A stretch of 5,690 nt of DNA from an uncultured Desulfohalobiaceae bacterium (lineage in GTDB: Bacteria; Desulfobacterota; Desulfovibrionia; Desulfovibrionales; Desulfonatronovibrionaceae). Each line of letters opens with the position of its first letter. The first letter of the stretch is position 1. Below are positions 1-5,690 of the stretch, in pieces. Below the pieces are notes generated by a model. It was given only the letters and a program-made list of their open reading frames with translations, was not told the origin of the DNA and searched no databases. Position numbers and translations under genes: made by a program. Location: positions 1 through 5,690 of the forward strand of contig CAJXJU010000101.1 of NCBI GenBank assembly GCA_913055195.1, written 5' to 3'.

Positions 1-920
1 AGTCTGGCAGGCCAGAAATCCGGCCCCAGAAGCAGAGTCTTTTCTAGCCAATCTTTAGTCTGCTCTTCATTTCCTGATGCCAGTAAAAACAAAGCACAGT
101 AAAAGCTGAGCAAAAGATCCTGATCGGTTCTGGAAACTATTTCAACCACGATCTGGCTACATTCAAAATCGATAAAAGATTTCGATGAGTTATCGCTTTC
201 CCCGTGGGCAAATTGATACAAACCTTCCAAAAGGACAAATTTAAGGTTGGCAGAAACACTTGCCAGAGCATGACTTAAATTTTTGGCCAACGAACGCCAA
301 TTTTTTTTCTGATAATCCCTGATGATTAACTCAAGCCATGCTTCAACACTGCCGGGATAAACCTTTAATGCCTTTTGCAAAGCTTTATGACCCAGATCGT
401 TTTGCTGGCGTACCCTCAACTGTTTGGCCCAGCGCACCAGATAGTGAGCCTGGGGGATTAATTGATCAAGCCGGGAGTAGTACTCTGCTGCCTTTTTAAA
501 ATCATTGCTTTCAGCAAAAAGTCTAGCCAGGGCCCCAAGAATAGCTGGCTCTGGGCCAACAATCTTTTGCGCCCTTTCAAAGGCGTAAACAGCCCGGTCA
601 ACCAGGCCAGCTCGTTTAAAATCGTTTCCCAGCTCAAACCAGGCCCTGGCCTTAAATTGATCATCAAGGTTTGGCCGGGCAATTAAATTTTGTCTTATTT
701 GAATGGCCCGTTCAATCTCACCCTGGGCCCTGAATAGGTTGCCCAGCGCGAGATAGATTTCTACTGCATCGGGATTATTTTTGACTACCCGACTAAGTTC
801 ACCAATAGCCGCAAAAGTATCCTCAGAAGGCGGTGAATAACCCTCTTCAAACTTTAAAAAAGAAGAGTTTCGCCCTTGTGTCTTCTTTTTAAGCCTGGAC
901 AGCCAGTTTCTATACCACAT
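1..920 (-). CDS. LapB-like tetratricopeptide repeat protein, 3' end beyond the window
   Basis: I translated this frame by hand: it is open from ATG (918-920) to the left edge, giving 306 residues with no stop. An in-frame TAG at 933-935 limits the start; only a TTG at 927-929 could replace it. No clear Shine-Dalgarno is visible, so translation may depend on lapA, which ends 25 nt upstream. TPR-like helix pairs lie at about residues 53-86, 92-125, 126-158 and 160-190, with weaker helical repeats beyond. Residues 56-78, including YLALGNLFRAQGEIERAIQI, closely resemble the first TPRs of E. coli LapB (YciM), the cytoplasmic TPR protein that promotes LpxC degradation by FtsH. Its position directly after lapA supports this. 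Unlike E. coli LapB there is no N-terminal transmembrane helix; the protein starts with MWYRNWLSRLKKK. The rubredoxin-like zinc domain expected at the C-terminus would be off the window. A generic TPR protein remains possible. Confidence 0.85.
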   Translation of the reverse strand, partial: MWYRNWLSRLKKKTQGRNSSFLKFEEGYSPPSEDTFAAIGELSRVVKNNPDAVEIYLALGNLFRAQGEIERAIQIRQNLIARPNLDDQFKARAWFELGNDFKRAGLVDRAVYAFERAQKIVGPEPAILGALARLFAESNDFKKAAEYYSRLDQLIPQAHYLVRWAKQLRVRQQNDLGHKALQKALKVYPGSVEAWLELIIRDYQKKNWRSLAKNLSHALASVSANLKFVLLEGLYQFAHGESDNSSKSFIDFECSQIVVEIVSRTDQDLLLSFYCALFLLASGNEEQTKDWLEKTLLLGPDFWPAR

Positions 921-945
921 GAAAATCAAACACTAATCACTACTA

Positions 946-1305
946 CTAAGAGCCAGCACTACTGCTAACTTCAGACTCAGCAGTAGAGAAGTTTTCATTC
1001 TCCAGAGGCATATTGCGCAAAGAGTTTACCTCTTTTTCCAGATCAGCAACCTTGTTTTTATAAGACCTTAACTGCTGGCTAAGCTTGATTTTTTCGGCCA
1101 GAAAATAAAACAGAGAAATAAAAGCGCCGAGCACAAAAGCTATTAAAATCAGGAGATAAATTGGTATTTCCTGGCTCTCATAATGCTTACCCAGAAGATC
1201 AAGCTTTAAAGTCAAAGAGGTGGACAACAAGTCAGTGTTTTGAACAAAAAAGAGCATGGAAAAGAAAAAAATCAAAACCAGGATAATTACCTTTAAATAA
1301 CGCAT
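946..1305 (-). CDS. lapA: LapA-family (DUF1049) inner-membrane protein
   Basis: This 119-residue protein has two hydrophobic segments, at about residues 4-22 and 48-69, joined by a short polar loop of about 25 residues. A charged, heptad-like stretch at about 71-98 (EKIKLSQQLR... ADLEKEVNSL) is probably a cytoplasmic coiled coil. The Gln-Asn pair just after the first segment (Q22 N23, in FVQNT) is typical of the LapA/YciS family. E. coli LapA is about 100 residues, so this one is slightly longer and ends in a Ser/Glu-rich tail (about 100-119). E. coli LapA works with LapB in assembly and control of LPS synthesis; here it is followed directly by a LapB-like TPR gene, which supports the call. 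The start is backed by AAGGAG six nucleotides upstream. Family assignment rests on topology, the QN motif and context, not a search. Confidence 0.85.
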   Translation of the reverse strand: MRYLKVIILVLIFFFSMLFFVQNTDLLSTSLTLKLDLLGKHYESQEIPIYLLILIAFVLGAFISLFYFLAEKIKLSQQLRSYKNKVADLEKEVNSLRNMPLENENFSTAESEVSSSAGS

Positions 1306-1407
1306 ACCAGTCTCCTTTTTAAAGTTTTAAAGTTGTTATAGTTAAGGTTTGCCAAACACTTTATCCCCTTAATCCTTATCCCTTCTAGAAAAAAATTGTT
1401 ATTGCCT
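1306..1407. other. HIT-lapA intergenic gap with short symmetric and repeated motifs
   Basis: This 102-bp AT-rich gap has no gene and no hairpin with a T-tract that would clearly end the HIT transcript. It contains a palindrome, GTTTGCCAAAC (1347-1357), a second palindrome, TTCTAGAA (1383-1390), and two copies of TTATCCC 16 bp apart (1361-1367 and 1377-1383). A TATAAC hexamer on the minus strand (1335-1340) could be a -10 element for lapA, but no good -35 accompanies it. Read-through from the HIT promoter is at least as likely. Confidence 0.35.
1312..1317 (-). promoter_or_regulatory. Shine-Dalgarno of lapA
   Basis: AAGGAG on the minus strand lies 6 nt before the lapA ATG (1303-1305). It is the clearest ribosome binding site with normal spacing in the window and fixes the lapA start. 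The TPR gene downstream and the HIT gene upstream have no comparable site. Confidence 0.8.
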
Positions 1408-1902
1408 TCAGCCCATTTTTGGTACCCGCTCAAAATAAGGCCTTAGCCGTTTATACATTGATCGCAAATGTTCAGGGATGACCATGGTCTCACTCATAAT
1501 TGCCATGAATGAATGGTCTCCAACCCAGCGAGGAACTAGATGAAAATGTAAATGTTCTTCAATACCAGCTCCGGCAGCTTCTCCAATATTTAAACCAACA
1601 TTAATGCCAGCAGGGTTAAAAGCTTTTTTCAAAATCTCTGTACAAATCTGCATAAAATGCATGAGTTCTGTAGCTTCTTCTGCTGACAACTCCGTCAAAC
1701 AGCTTACATGCCTATATGGGGTGACCATGAGATGTCCGCTACTATACGGATATTTATTCATGATCACAAAACAAAATTTTCCCCTGTGCAGGACCAGCCT
1801 CTGTTCATCTTCATCAGTATGCTCAGGCAGACAAAAAACACATTCTTCAGGCTTTGGCCCCAGAATGTATTCAATTCTCCACGGCGCCCAGAGAGTTTTC
1901 AT
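1408..1902 (-). CDS. HIT-family nucleotide hydrolase/transferase, Ap4A-phosphorylase-like
   Basis: This 164-residue protein carries the histidine-triad signature HLHFHLV at residues 117-123 (H117, H119, H121); H119 is the expected nucleophile that forms a nucleotidyl-His intermediate. Two other blocks, NKYPYSSGHLMVTPYRHV (49-66) and INVGLNIGEAAGAGIEEHLH (100-119), with PRWVGD following, closely match the diadenosine-tetraphosphate phosphorylase branch typified by mycobacterial Rv2613c. A CxxC pair at C21/C24 may form a GalT-like zinc site together with histidines of the fold. The N-terminus MKTLWAPWR is usual for the family and supports this ATG, although no convincing Shine-Dalgarno precedes it. 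The likely role is cytoplasmic breakdown of Ap4A or related nucleotides; the exact substrate cannot be read from the sequence. It has its own promoter and probably reads on into lapA. Confidence 0.9.
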   Translation of the reverse strand: MKTLWAPWRIEYILGPKPEECVFCLPEHTDEDEQRLVLHRGKFCFVIMNKYPYSSGHLMVTPYRHVSCLTELSAEEATELMHFMQICTEILKKAFNPAGINVGLNIGEAAGAGIEEHLHFHLVPRWVGDHSFMAIMSETMVIPEHLRSMYKRLRPYFERVPKMG

Positions 1903-1931
1903 AGCTACAAAATGTTAAAGTAAAGGTTTAT

Positions 1932-1961
1932 ATTTTAAGCCTAATCATTTCAACATGTCAA
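1932..1961 (-). promoter_or_regulatory. Predicted sigma70-type promoter for the HIT gene
   Basis: On the minus strand a perfect -35 TTGACA (1956-1961) is followed by an 18-bp spacer and the -10 TAAAAT (1932-1937), five of six matches to TATAAT. Transcription would start near 1925, leaving a leader of about 23 nt that is U-rich and lacks a Shine-Dalgarno. The position in the only sizeable gap upstream of the HIT gene fits. It could also drive lapA and the TPR gene. Confidence 0.6.
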
Positions 1962-2025
1962 ACAAAAGCGGATGAAATTATCACAAAAGTTCACGGATTC
2001 AGGGTTTAATTTATTGCCCTTTTCT

Positions 2026-2045
2026 GGTCAAGAAGAGATTTGACC
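2026..2045 (-). other. Short hairpin after the fusion gene, possible weak terminator
   Basis: GGTCAA (2040-2045 on the minus strand) pairs with TTGACC (2026-2031) across an 8-nt loop, starting 10 nt after the stop of the fusion gene. The stem is only 6 bp and is followed by AGAAAAG, not a run of U, so it is not a standard intrinsic terminator. It may be a processing or 3'-end stabilising hairpin, or chance. Confidence 0.3.
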
Positions 2046-2055
2046 TTATTCATGA

Positions 2056-4701
2056 CTAACGTGCAAACTTTTTTACCCATTCAAGCTGACTTTTTCTGTC
2101 ACAGGCCAATCCATCAATCTGGGCAGCGCGTAAATCTTTTAAAATTTTTCCGTAAACAGGGCCAGGCGTAATCCCCATTTCTTTTAAATCTTTTCCTGAA
2201 ATTAAATAGGGCAGGTTACGCAATCTGGACACAAAAAGAGAAATATTTTTGCGCATTTCTTCTTTCTCGCTTCTGGCCATCAAATACAATAAACCTTCCA
2301 GGGACAGGGGGTCTAAAATAAAATAAAGCTTACTCAATTTTTGCTTGCCCTGTTGCCACCTGTAAACCTTAACCAGGGTTTCATTGATTTGTCTGCGCAA
2401 TGCCAGAAAATTTTGTTCTTCTTTCTGGGAAAACTGTAGCCTCCTGGCAATGGTCACAGTCTCATCATCATTTAATGAACTAAATAGGCCCAGAAAATAA
2501 AGCTGCCATTTTTCTACTTTTTCTTCCAGATACAAAAGATTGTACCAACTAATAACTTTTTCAATTTCAGCAAGAATTTTCAGTATATTCGGCTTTAAGC
2601 CAAGCAGCGGGTGAATGGCTTTAAGCAGGCCAAAACCATCCATGCGTTTTAAACAGGCCAGGGGGTTATTTTCAGCAAAAATCATTTTCAGTTCGTGAAG
2701 GATACGCCGACCGGACAATCTGGTAAAAATATCTAACTGAATTGCATTCTTAATCAGTCGTTCAGTTTGTTTACCAATCTGAAAACCAAAACGTTGTTCA
2801 AAGCGGATAGCCCTGATAATGCGGGTGGGATCTTCCACAAAACTTAAGGCATGGAGAACGCGAATAACCTTTTCTTTTAAGTCTTTTTGTCCGCCAAAAA
2901 AATCTACCAGCTTGCCAAACTGGCCGGGATTTAAATGGACAGCCAGGGCATTGATGGTAAAATCCCTGCGGTACAGGTCCATTTTTATGCTGGATAACTC
3001 CACAGTGGGTAGGGCGGCAGGATATTCGTAATATTCCAGTCTGGCTGTAGCCACATCTATGTGCTGGCCATTTTCCAGGATGACCACAGCGGTCCTGAAT
3101 TTCTGATGTGCTCTAACCCTTCCTCCAAGTTTTAAGGCCAATTTTCTGGCAAAGGCAATGCCATCACCTTCAACGACCAGATCAACGTCCAGATTAGGTT
3201 GATTAAGCAAAATATCGCGTACAAAACCACCTACACAATAAAGCTCAAACCCCAATTCCTGAGCCAGTTGACCAGCAGATTTTAAAAGTTCAAACACCTC
3301 TCTGGACAGACGATCTTTTAAAAGCTTGGTAATATTTCGTTCCCTTTTTCTTCCTCTATAGAGTGCTTCGGGAATACGCCCTGGTTCTTTGACCAGAAGA
3401 TTAATCAGGTCTGTGCGTGTAATAACTCCAATGACTTGTTCATTTTCAACAATAGGCACAAGTCTTTGTCTCTGGCCCAGAATAATCTCAACGACCTGAA
3501 ATAGATCTGCGTCAGGGGGAAGAGATGCAAATTCACGCAACATGAATTCTTTGACCATAACATGACCTAACCCATGACTAACTGCCTTTTCAGCTAGCTG
3601 ATGTTCAAGAATGCCTGCACAGGTTTTTGTCTTTTCATCCAGGACCGGTACGGCCTTGAGGCCAAATCGAGTCATCATTTCCGCGGCCCTTTCCAGGGTT
3701 TTATTTTTTTCCATGCAAATAGGGGGGCTGGACATGAGGTCTTTGACCAGATTCCTGGGAGTTATCTGTGAATAGAGGAGGGCAAAAAGTTCATCTTTGA
3801 CCTGAGCAGGGGTTCTGTCTTTAATGGTAGCAGAGGCAGCAAAAGCATGTCCGCCCCCACCAAGGGCTGAGCATATCCGACCTACATCCACATCCTGAGT
3901 TCTGCTTCTGGCCACTACATGGACCCGGTCACGCATGCGGCCAATGGCAAAGAGGACCCTGATATTTTCAATATCCAGGAGTTTATGAGCCAGCAGGGCA
4001 AAGTCTCCTATATAATAATCCAGAGATACCTCGGCTACGACAATTTCCACTCCATTTATTTTGTGCGTAGTAGCTGATGTAAGAAGGTCGTTAAGAATAG
4101 AAATCTGTTCGGCACTTAAATCACGATTAATCATATCTGAAATAATATTTAAGTCCATGCCCTGTGTTTTTAACCAGGACGCAGCAAGAAGGTCATGCTC
4201 TGTAGTGGAATTAAAAGTAAAACAACCTGTATCTTCATATATGCCAAGACCTAAAATTGTAGCCTCGTCATCAGTTAAATTTATTTCTTTATCCCTTATA
4301 ATGTGAGTTAATATAGCTGTAGCTGATCCCCATGGATTAACTATTTCTACTTTTCCATGAACGTCCTCGTCTGAATCTGGATGGTGATCATAGATATGTA
4401 TTTCAAGCTCAGGATTGTCCAGGATAGATTTGACATGACTGATCCTGGATCTTTGTCTGGTATCAACCAGAACCAATTTTTTCACCTGTGTATAGTCAAT
4501 ATCTTTAGTTGATTTAAAATTATATAGATATGTTGCACTTTGAATAAAAAAATTTTTAATATTCTTTTCCTGACTACCTGGAAAAATAAGCACTGCTTCA
4601 GGATATAGCTTGCTGGCCGCAACCATAGCTGCTAATGCGTCAAAATCTGCATTGACATGACAGGTAATAATGGTCTCTGCTTTGATTTTTGATTTCTTCA
4701 T
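2056..4701 (-). CDS. DHH/DHHA1 phosphoesterase - CBS pair - tRNA nucleotidyltransferase fusion
   Basis: This 881-residue protein has three parts. Residues 1-310 are a DHH/DHHA1 phosphoesterase of the NrnA type (nanoRNase/pAp phosphatase): motif I CHVNADFD with H15, D19 and D21, VLVDT with D80, DHH at 105-107, and GGGGH at 281-285. Residues about 317-375 and 380-438 are two CBS domains, usually adenine-nucleotide sensors. Residues about 455-881 are a class II tRNA nucleotidyltransferase/poly(A) polymerase: GGFVRD (491-496), catalytic D505 and D507 in LDVD, probable third carboxylate D549, RRDFTINALA (578-587) and the base-selecting EDPTR (623-627, EDxxR). The EDxxR motif and the absence of an obvious PAP-type RRF segment favour tRNA CCA-end or A-adding activity over polyadenylation. 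Large fusions of this kind are known; some are A-only enzymes with a separate CC-adding partner. The start is the ATG at 4699-4701, preceded by AAGGAG; the open frame extends to 4872, but only by overlapping xerD. Confidence 0.92.
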   Translation of the reverse strand: MKKSKIKAETIITCHVNADFDALAAMVAASKLYPEAVLIFPGSQEKNIKNFFIQSATYLYNFKSTKDIDYTQVKKLVLVDTRQRSRISHVKSILDNPELEIHIYDHHPDSDEDVHGKVEIVNPWGSATAILTHIIRDKEINLTDDEATILGLGIYEDTGCFTFNSTTEHDLLAASWLKTQGMDLNIISDMINRDLSAEQISILNDLLTSATTHKINGVEIVVAEVSLDYYIGDFALLAHKLLDIENIRVLFAIGRMRDRVHVVARSRTQDVDVGRICSALGGGGHAFAASATIKDRTPAQVKDELFALLYSQITPRNLVKDLMSSPPICMEKNKTLERAAEMMTRFGLKAVPVLDEKTKTCAGILEHQLAEKAVSHGLGHVMVKEFMLREFASLPPDADLFQVVEIILGQRQRLVPIVENEQVIGVITRTDLINLLVKEPGRIPEALYRGRKRERNITKLLKDRLSREVFELLKSAGQLAQELGFELYCVGGFVRDILLNQPNLDVDLVVEGDGIAFARKLALKLGGRVRAHQKFRTAVVILENGQHIDVATARLEYYEYPAALPTVELSSIKMDLYRRDFTINALAVHLNPGQFGKLVDFFGGQKDLKEKVIRVLHALSFVEDPTRIIRAIRFEQRFGFQIGKQTERLIKNAIQLDIFTRLSGRRILHELKMIFAENNPLACLKRMDGFGLLKAIHPLLGLKPNILKILAEIEKVISWYNLLYLEEKVEKWQLYFLGLFSSLNDDETVTIARRLQFSQKEEQNFLALRRQINETLVKVYRWQQGKQKLSKLYFILDPLSLEGLLYLMARSEKEEMRKNISLFVSRLRNLPYLISGKDLKEMGITPGPVYGKILKDLRAAQIDGLACDRKSQLEWVKKFAR

Positions 4702-4704
4702 ATA

Positions 4705-4710
4705 CTCCTT
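4705..4710 (-). promoter_or_regulatory. Shine-Dalgarno of the fusion gene, overlapping the xerD stop
   Basis: AAGGAG on the minus strand overlaps the xerD TAA stop (4709-4711) and lies only 3 nt before the ATG at 4699-4701, a shorter spacing than usual. It selects this start over upstream in-frame starts inside xerD. The layout suggests that ribosomes finishing xerD restart here (translational coupling). Confidence 0.75.
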
Positions 4711-5611
4711 ATTCCTTTTCCCTAAAATCTCTTGGATGGAATTTCTTATGTATATTAAGTAACCTGCTACTTTGTATATGAGTATAGATTTCCGTGGCGC
4801 TAATATCGGCGTGCCCCAGCAAAATTTGCACAGTGCGCAGGTCAGCTCCGCCTTCCAGAAGATGGGTAGCAAAAGAATGTCTTAAAGTATGCGGCGACAC
4901 TGCCTGTTTGAGTCCGGCTAATTTTGCGTATTTCTTGATGATTTTCCATACTCCCTGCCTGGTCAAACCCTTTCCTGAACGATTTAAAAAAATATTATCT
5001 TCTCTGGGCGAAAATTTCTGCCGCCATACCTTTAGATAGGTAAAAAGCCATCTGGAGGCCGTTAAATGAATAGGAACCAGTCTTTGCTTGCTTCCTTTAC
5101 CCCATACTTTTAAAAGGCCAGCCTGTTCATCATAGTCCAGGGGCTTGAGGGCTATTAATTCAGATACCCGCAACCCTGCTGCATAAATAAGTTCAAGCAT
5201 GGTCCTGTCCCTGAAACCAAGTTTTGTATGGGGATTTGGGGCCTTTAAAAGTTTTTCAACTTCAGATATGGTCAGAGCTTTGGGTAAAAGGCGAGGGAGT
5301 TTGGGATTTTCTAAAAACCGGGCTGGATTTTCAGCTATATGATTTTGTTCCTGCAAAAAATTATAAAAACCGCGCAAAGCAGCCATGTGACGAGCCAGGG
5401 TTCTGCTTTGCAAGCCTTTCTGGCGTAAAAAAAGAAGATATAAAAAAAGAATATTTTCACTGACCTTAAGCAAGGAATATTTTTTATTGGTTAAAAAAGT
5501 TTGAAATGATCGCAGATCCGTAGCATAAGCCTCAATGGTTTTGGGAGATAAACCTTTGATCACAAGTAGATGTTCGAGAAATGCGTCTATGAGTGAGCTT
5601 GTTGAGTTCAC
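4709..5611 (-). CDS. xerD: Tyrosine recombinase XerD
   Basis: This 300-residue protein has an N-terminal SAM-like core-binding domain (about 5-90, with GLSPKTIEAYATDLRSF) and a C-terminal catalytic domain (about 110-290). All six tyrosine-recombinase residues are present: R148 (AAGLRVSEL), K172 (GKGSKQR), H241 and R244 (SPHTLRHSFATH), H267 (LLGHADIS) and nucleophile Y276 (EIYTH). The end, LLNIHKKFHPR, resembles XerD (LHxxHHPR) more than XerC. XerD normally acts with XerC at dif to resolve chromosome dimers under FtsK control; length and motifs fit a housekeeping Xer, not a phage integrase. The start is GTG (5609-5611); an in-frame TAA shortly upstream rules out a longer protein, and the residues after GTG match the family N-terminus. 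No strong Shine-Dalgarno is seen. The gene ends 7 nt before the fusion gene. XerC or a single-Xer (XerH-like) role cannot be fully excluded. Confidence 0.9.
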   Translation of the reverse strand: MNSTSSLIDAFLEHLLVIKGLSPKTIEAYATDLRSFQTFLTNKKYSLLKVSENILFLYLLFLRQKGLQSRTLARHMAALRGFYNFLQEQNHIAENPARFLENPKLPRLLPKALTISEVEKLLKAPNPHTKLGFRDRTMLELIYAAGLRVSELIALKPLDYDEQAGLLKVWGKGSKQRLVPIHLTASRWLFTYLKVWRQKFSPREDNIFLNRSGKGLTRQGVWKIIKKYAKLAGLKQAVSPHTLRHSFATHLLEGGADLRTVQILLGHADISATEIYTHIQSSRLLNIHKKFHPRDFREKE

Positions 5612-5638
5612 GGTTGCTGAGCCTGGTTAACACATTGA

Positions 5639-5666
5639 CTCAACTTTCGGAGTTCCGAAAGTTGAG
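5639..5666. repeat. Perfect 12-bp inverted repeat (hairpin) upstream of xerD
   Basis: CTCAACTTTCGG and its exact reverse complement CCGAAAGTTGAG flank a 4-nt loop, AGTT. The hairpin ends 27 bp upstream of the xerD GTG. Neither side has a T-run, so it is not a textbook intrinsic terminator in either direction. It could end an upstream transcript with help, act in the xerD leader, or be a protein-binding palindrome. It does not resemble a dif site. Confidence 0.7.
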
Positions 5667-5669
5667 AAA

Positions 5670-5690
5670 TTCGAAATCCGAATATCGAAA
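5670..5690. repeat. Degenerate 7-bp tandem repeats reaching the right edge
   Basis: Three consecutive heptamers, TTCGAAA (5670-5676), TCCGAAT (5677-5683) and ATCGAAA (5684-5690), share the core YCGAAW. The seven bases before them (TGAGAAA) fit loosely. The array appears to continue past the window, so its true length is unknown. Confidence 0.45.

Noticed and set aside
458..686. Two opposite open frames of about 74 codons
   Set aside because: Both overlap the TPR gene, which is continuous here with good TPR periodicity; the frames show no domain, no clear ribosome site and are typical coding shadows.
1604..1923. Plus-strand open frames opposite the HIT gene
   Set aside because: They are antisense to strongly conserved HIT motifs and have no recognisable product.
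4702..4872. N-terminal extension of the fusion protein by 57 residues, overlapping xerD
   Set aside because: The extension lies inside the conserved catalytic end of xerD in another frame and looks unlike any DHH N-terminus, whereas ATG 4699-4701 has AAGGAG upstream and leads straight into the DHH motif I region.
2819..5463. Plus-strand open frames of 70-81 codons inside the fusion gene and xerD
   Set aside because: They lie antisense to well-conserved catalytic regions; composition looks like reverse-strand translation, with no support as genes.
4709..5611. Integrase of a mobile element
   Set aside because: Length, XerD-like C-terminus and tight linkage to a housekeeping RNA enzyme fit a core Xer protein; no tRNA att site, phage or transposon genes are seen.
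5612..5690. A dif or Xer attachment site near xerD
   Set aside because: The hairpin arms and surrounding bases do not match the dif layout of two 11-bp Xer arms around a 6-bp centre with TTATGTTAA-like ends.

Overview
This is a moderately AT-rich bacterial window in which all genes lie on the minus strand, so they are read from high to low coordinates. The gene set is a XerD recombinase, a DHH/CBS/tRNA nucleotidyltransferase fusion, an Ap4A-phosphorylase-like HIT protein, a LapA-type membrane protein and a LapB-like TPR protein. Together these suggest a Gram-negative deltaproteobacterium in the broad sense, perhaps a Desulfovibrionales-type sulfate reducer. That placement is inferred from gene content and style; no rRNA or other marker is present.

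Layout in transcription order. At 5639-5690 there is a perfect 12-bp hairpin and the edge of a degenerate 7-bp repeat. xerD (5611-4709) starts with GTG and is followed after 7 nt by the large fusion gene (4701-2056). Its Shine-Dalgarno overlaps the xerD stop codon, so the two are probably transcribed and translated together. A 153-bp gap (1903-2055) holds a weak hairpin and a good sigma70-type promoter reading into the HIT gene (1902-1408). A 102-bp gap follows, then lapA (1305-946) and, 25 nt further, the LapB-like TPR gene (920-1), which runs off the left edge.

Functionally there are two modules. The first pairs a chromosome-dimer-resolution recombinase with an RNA end-processing enzyme: 3'-terminal nucleotide addition to tRNA fused to a nanoRNase/pAp-phosphatase-type DHH domain. 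The second pairs a dinucleoside-polyphosphate hydrolase or phosphorylase with a LapA/LapB-like couple, which in Enterobacteria tunes LPS synthesis through FtsH and LpxC. Here the TPR protein lacks the N-terminal transmembrane helix of E. coli LapB and starts instead with a short aromatic and basic segment.

All five genes are open with key motifs present, apart from the edge truncation of the TPR gene. I found no RNA genes, CRISPR array, insertion sequence or clear undescribed system. The most interesting points are the triple-domain fusion, the anchorless LapB-like protein and the hairpin plus heptamer repeats upstream of xerD.
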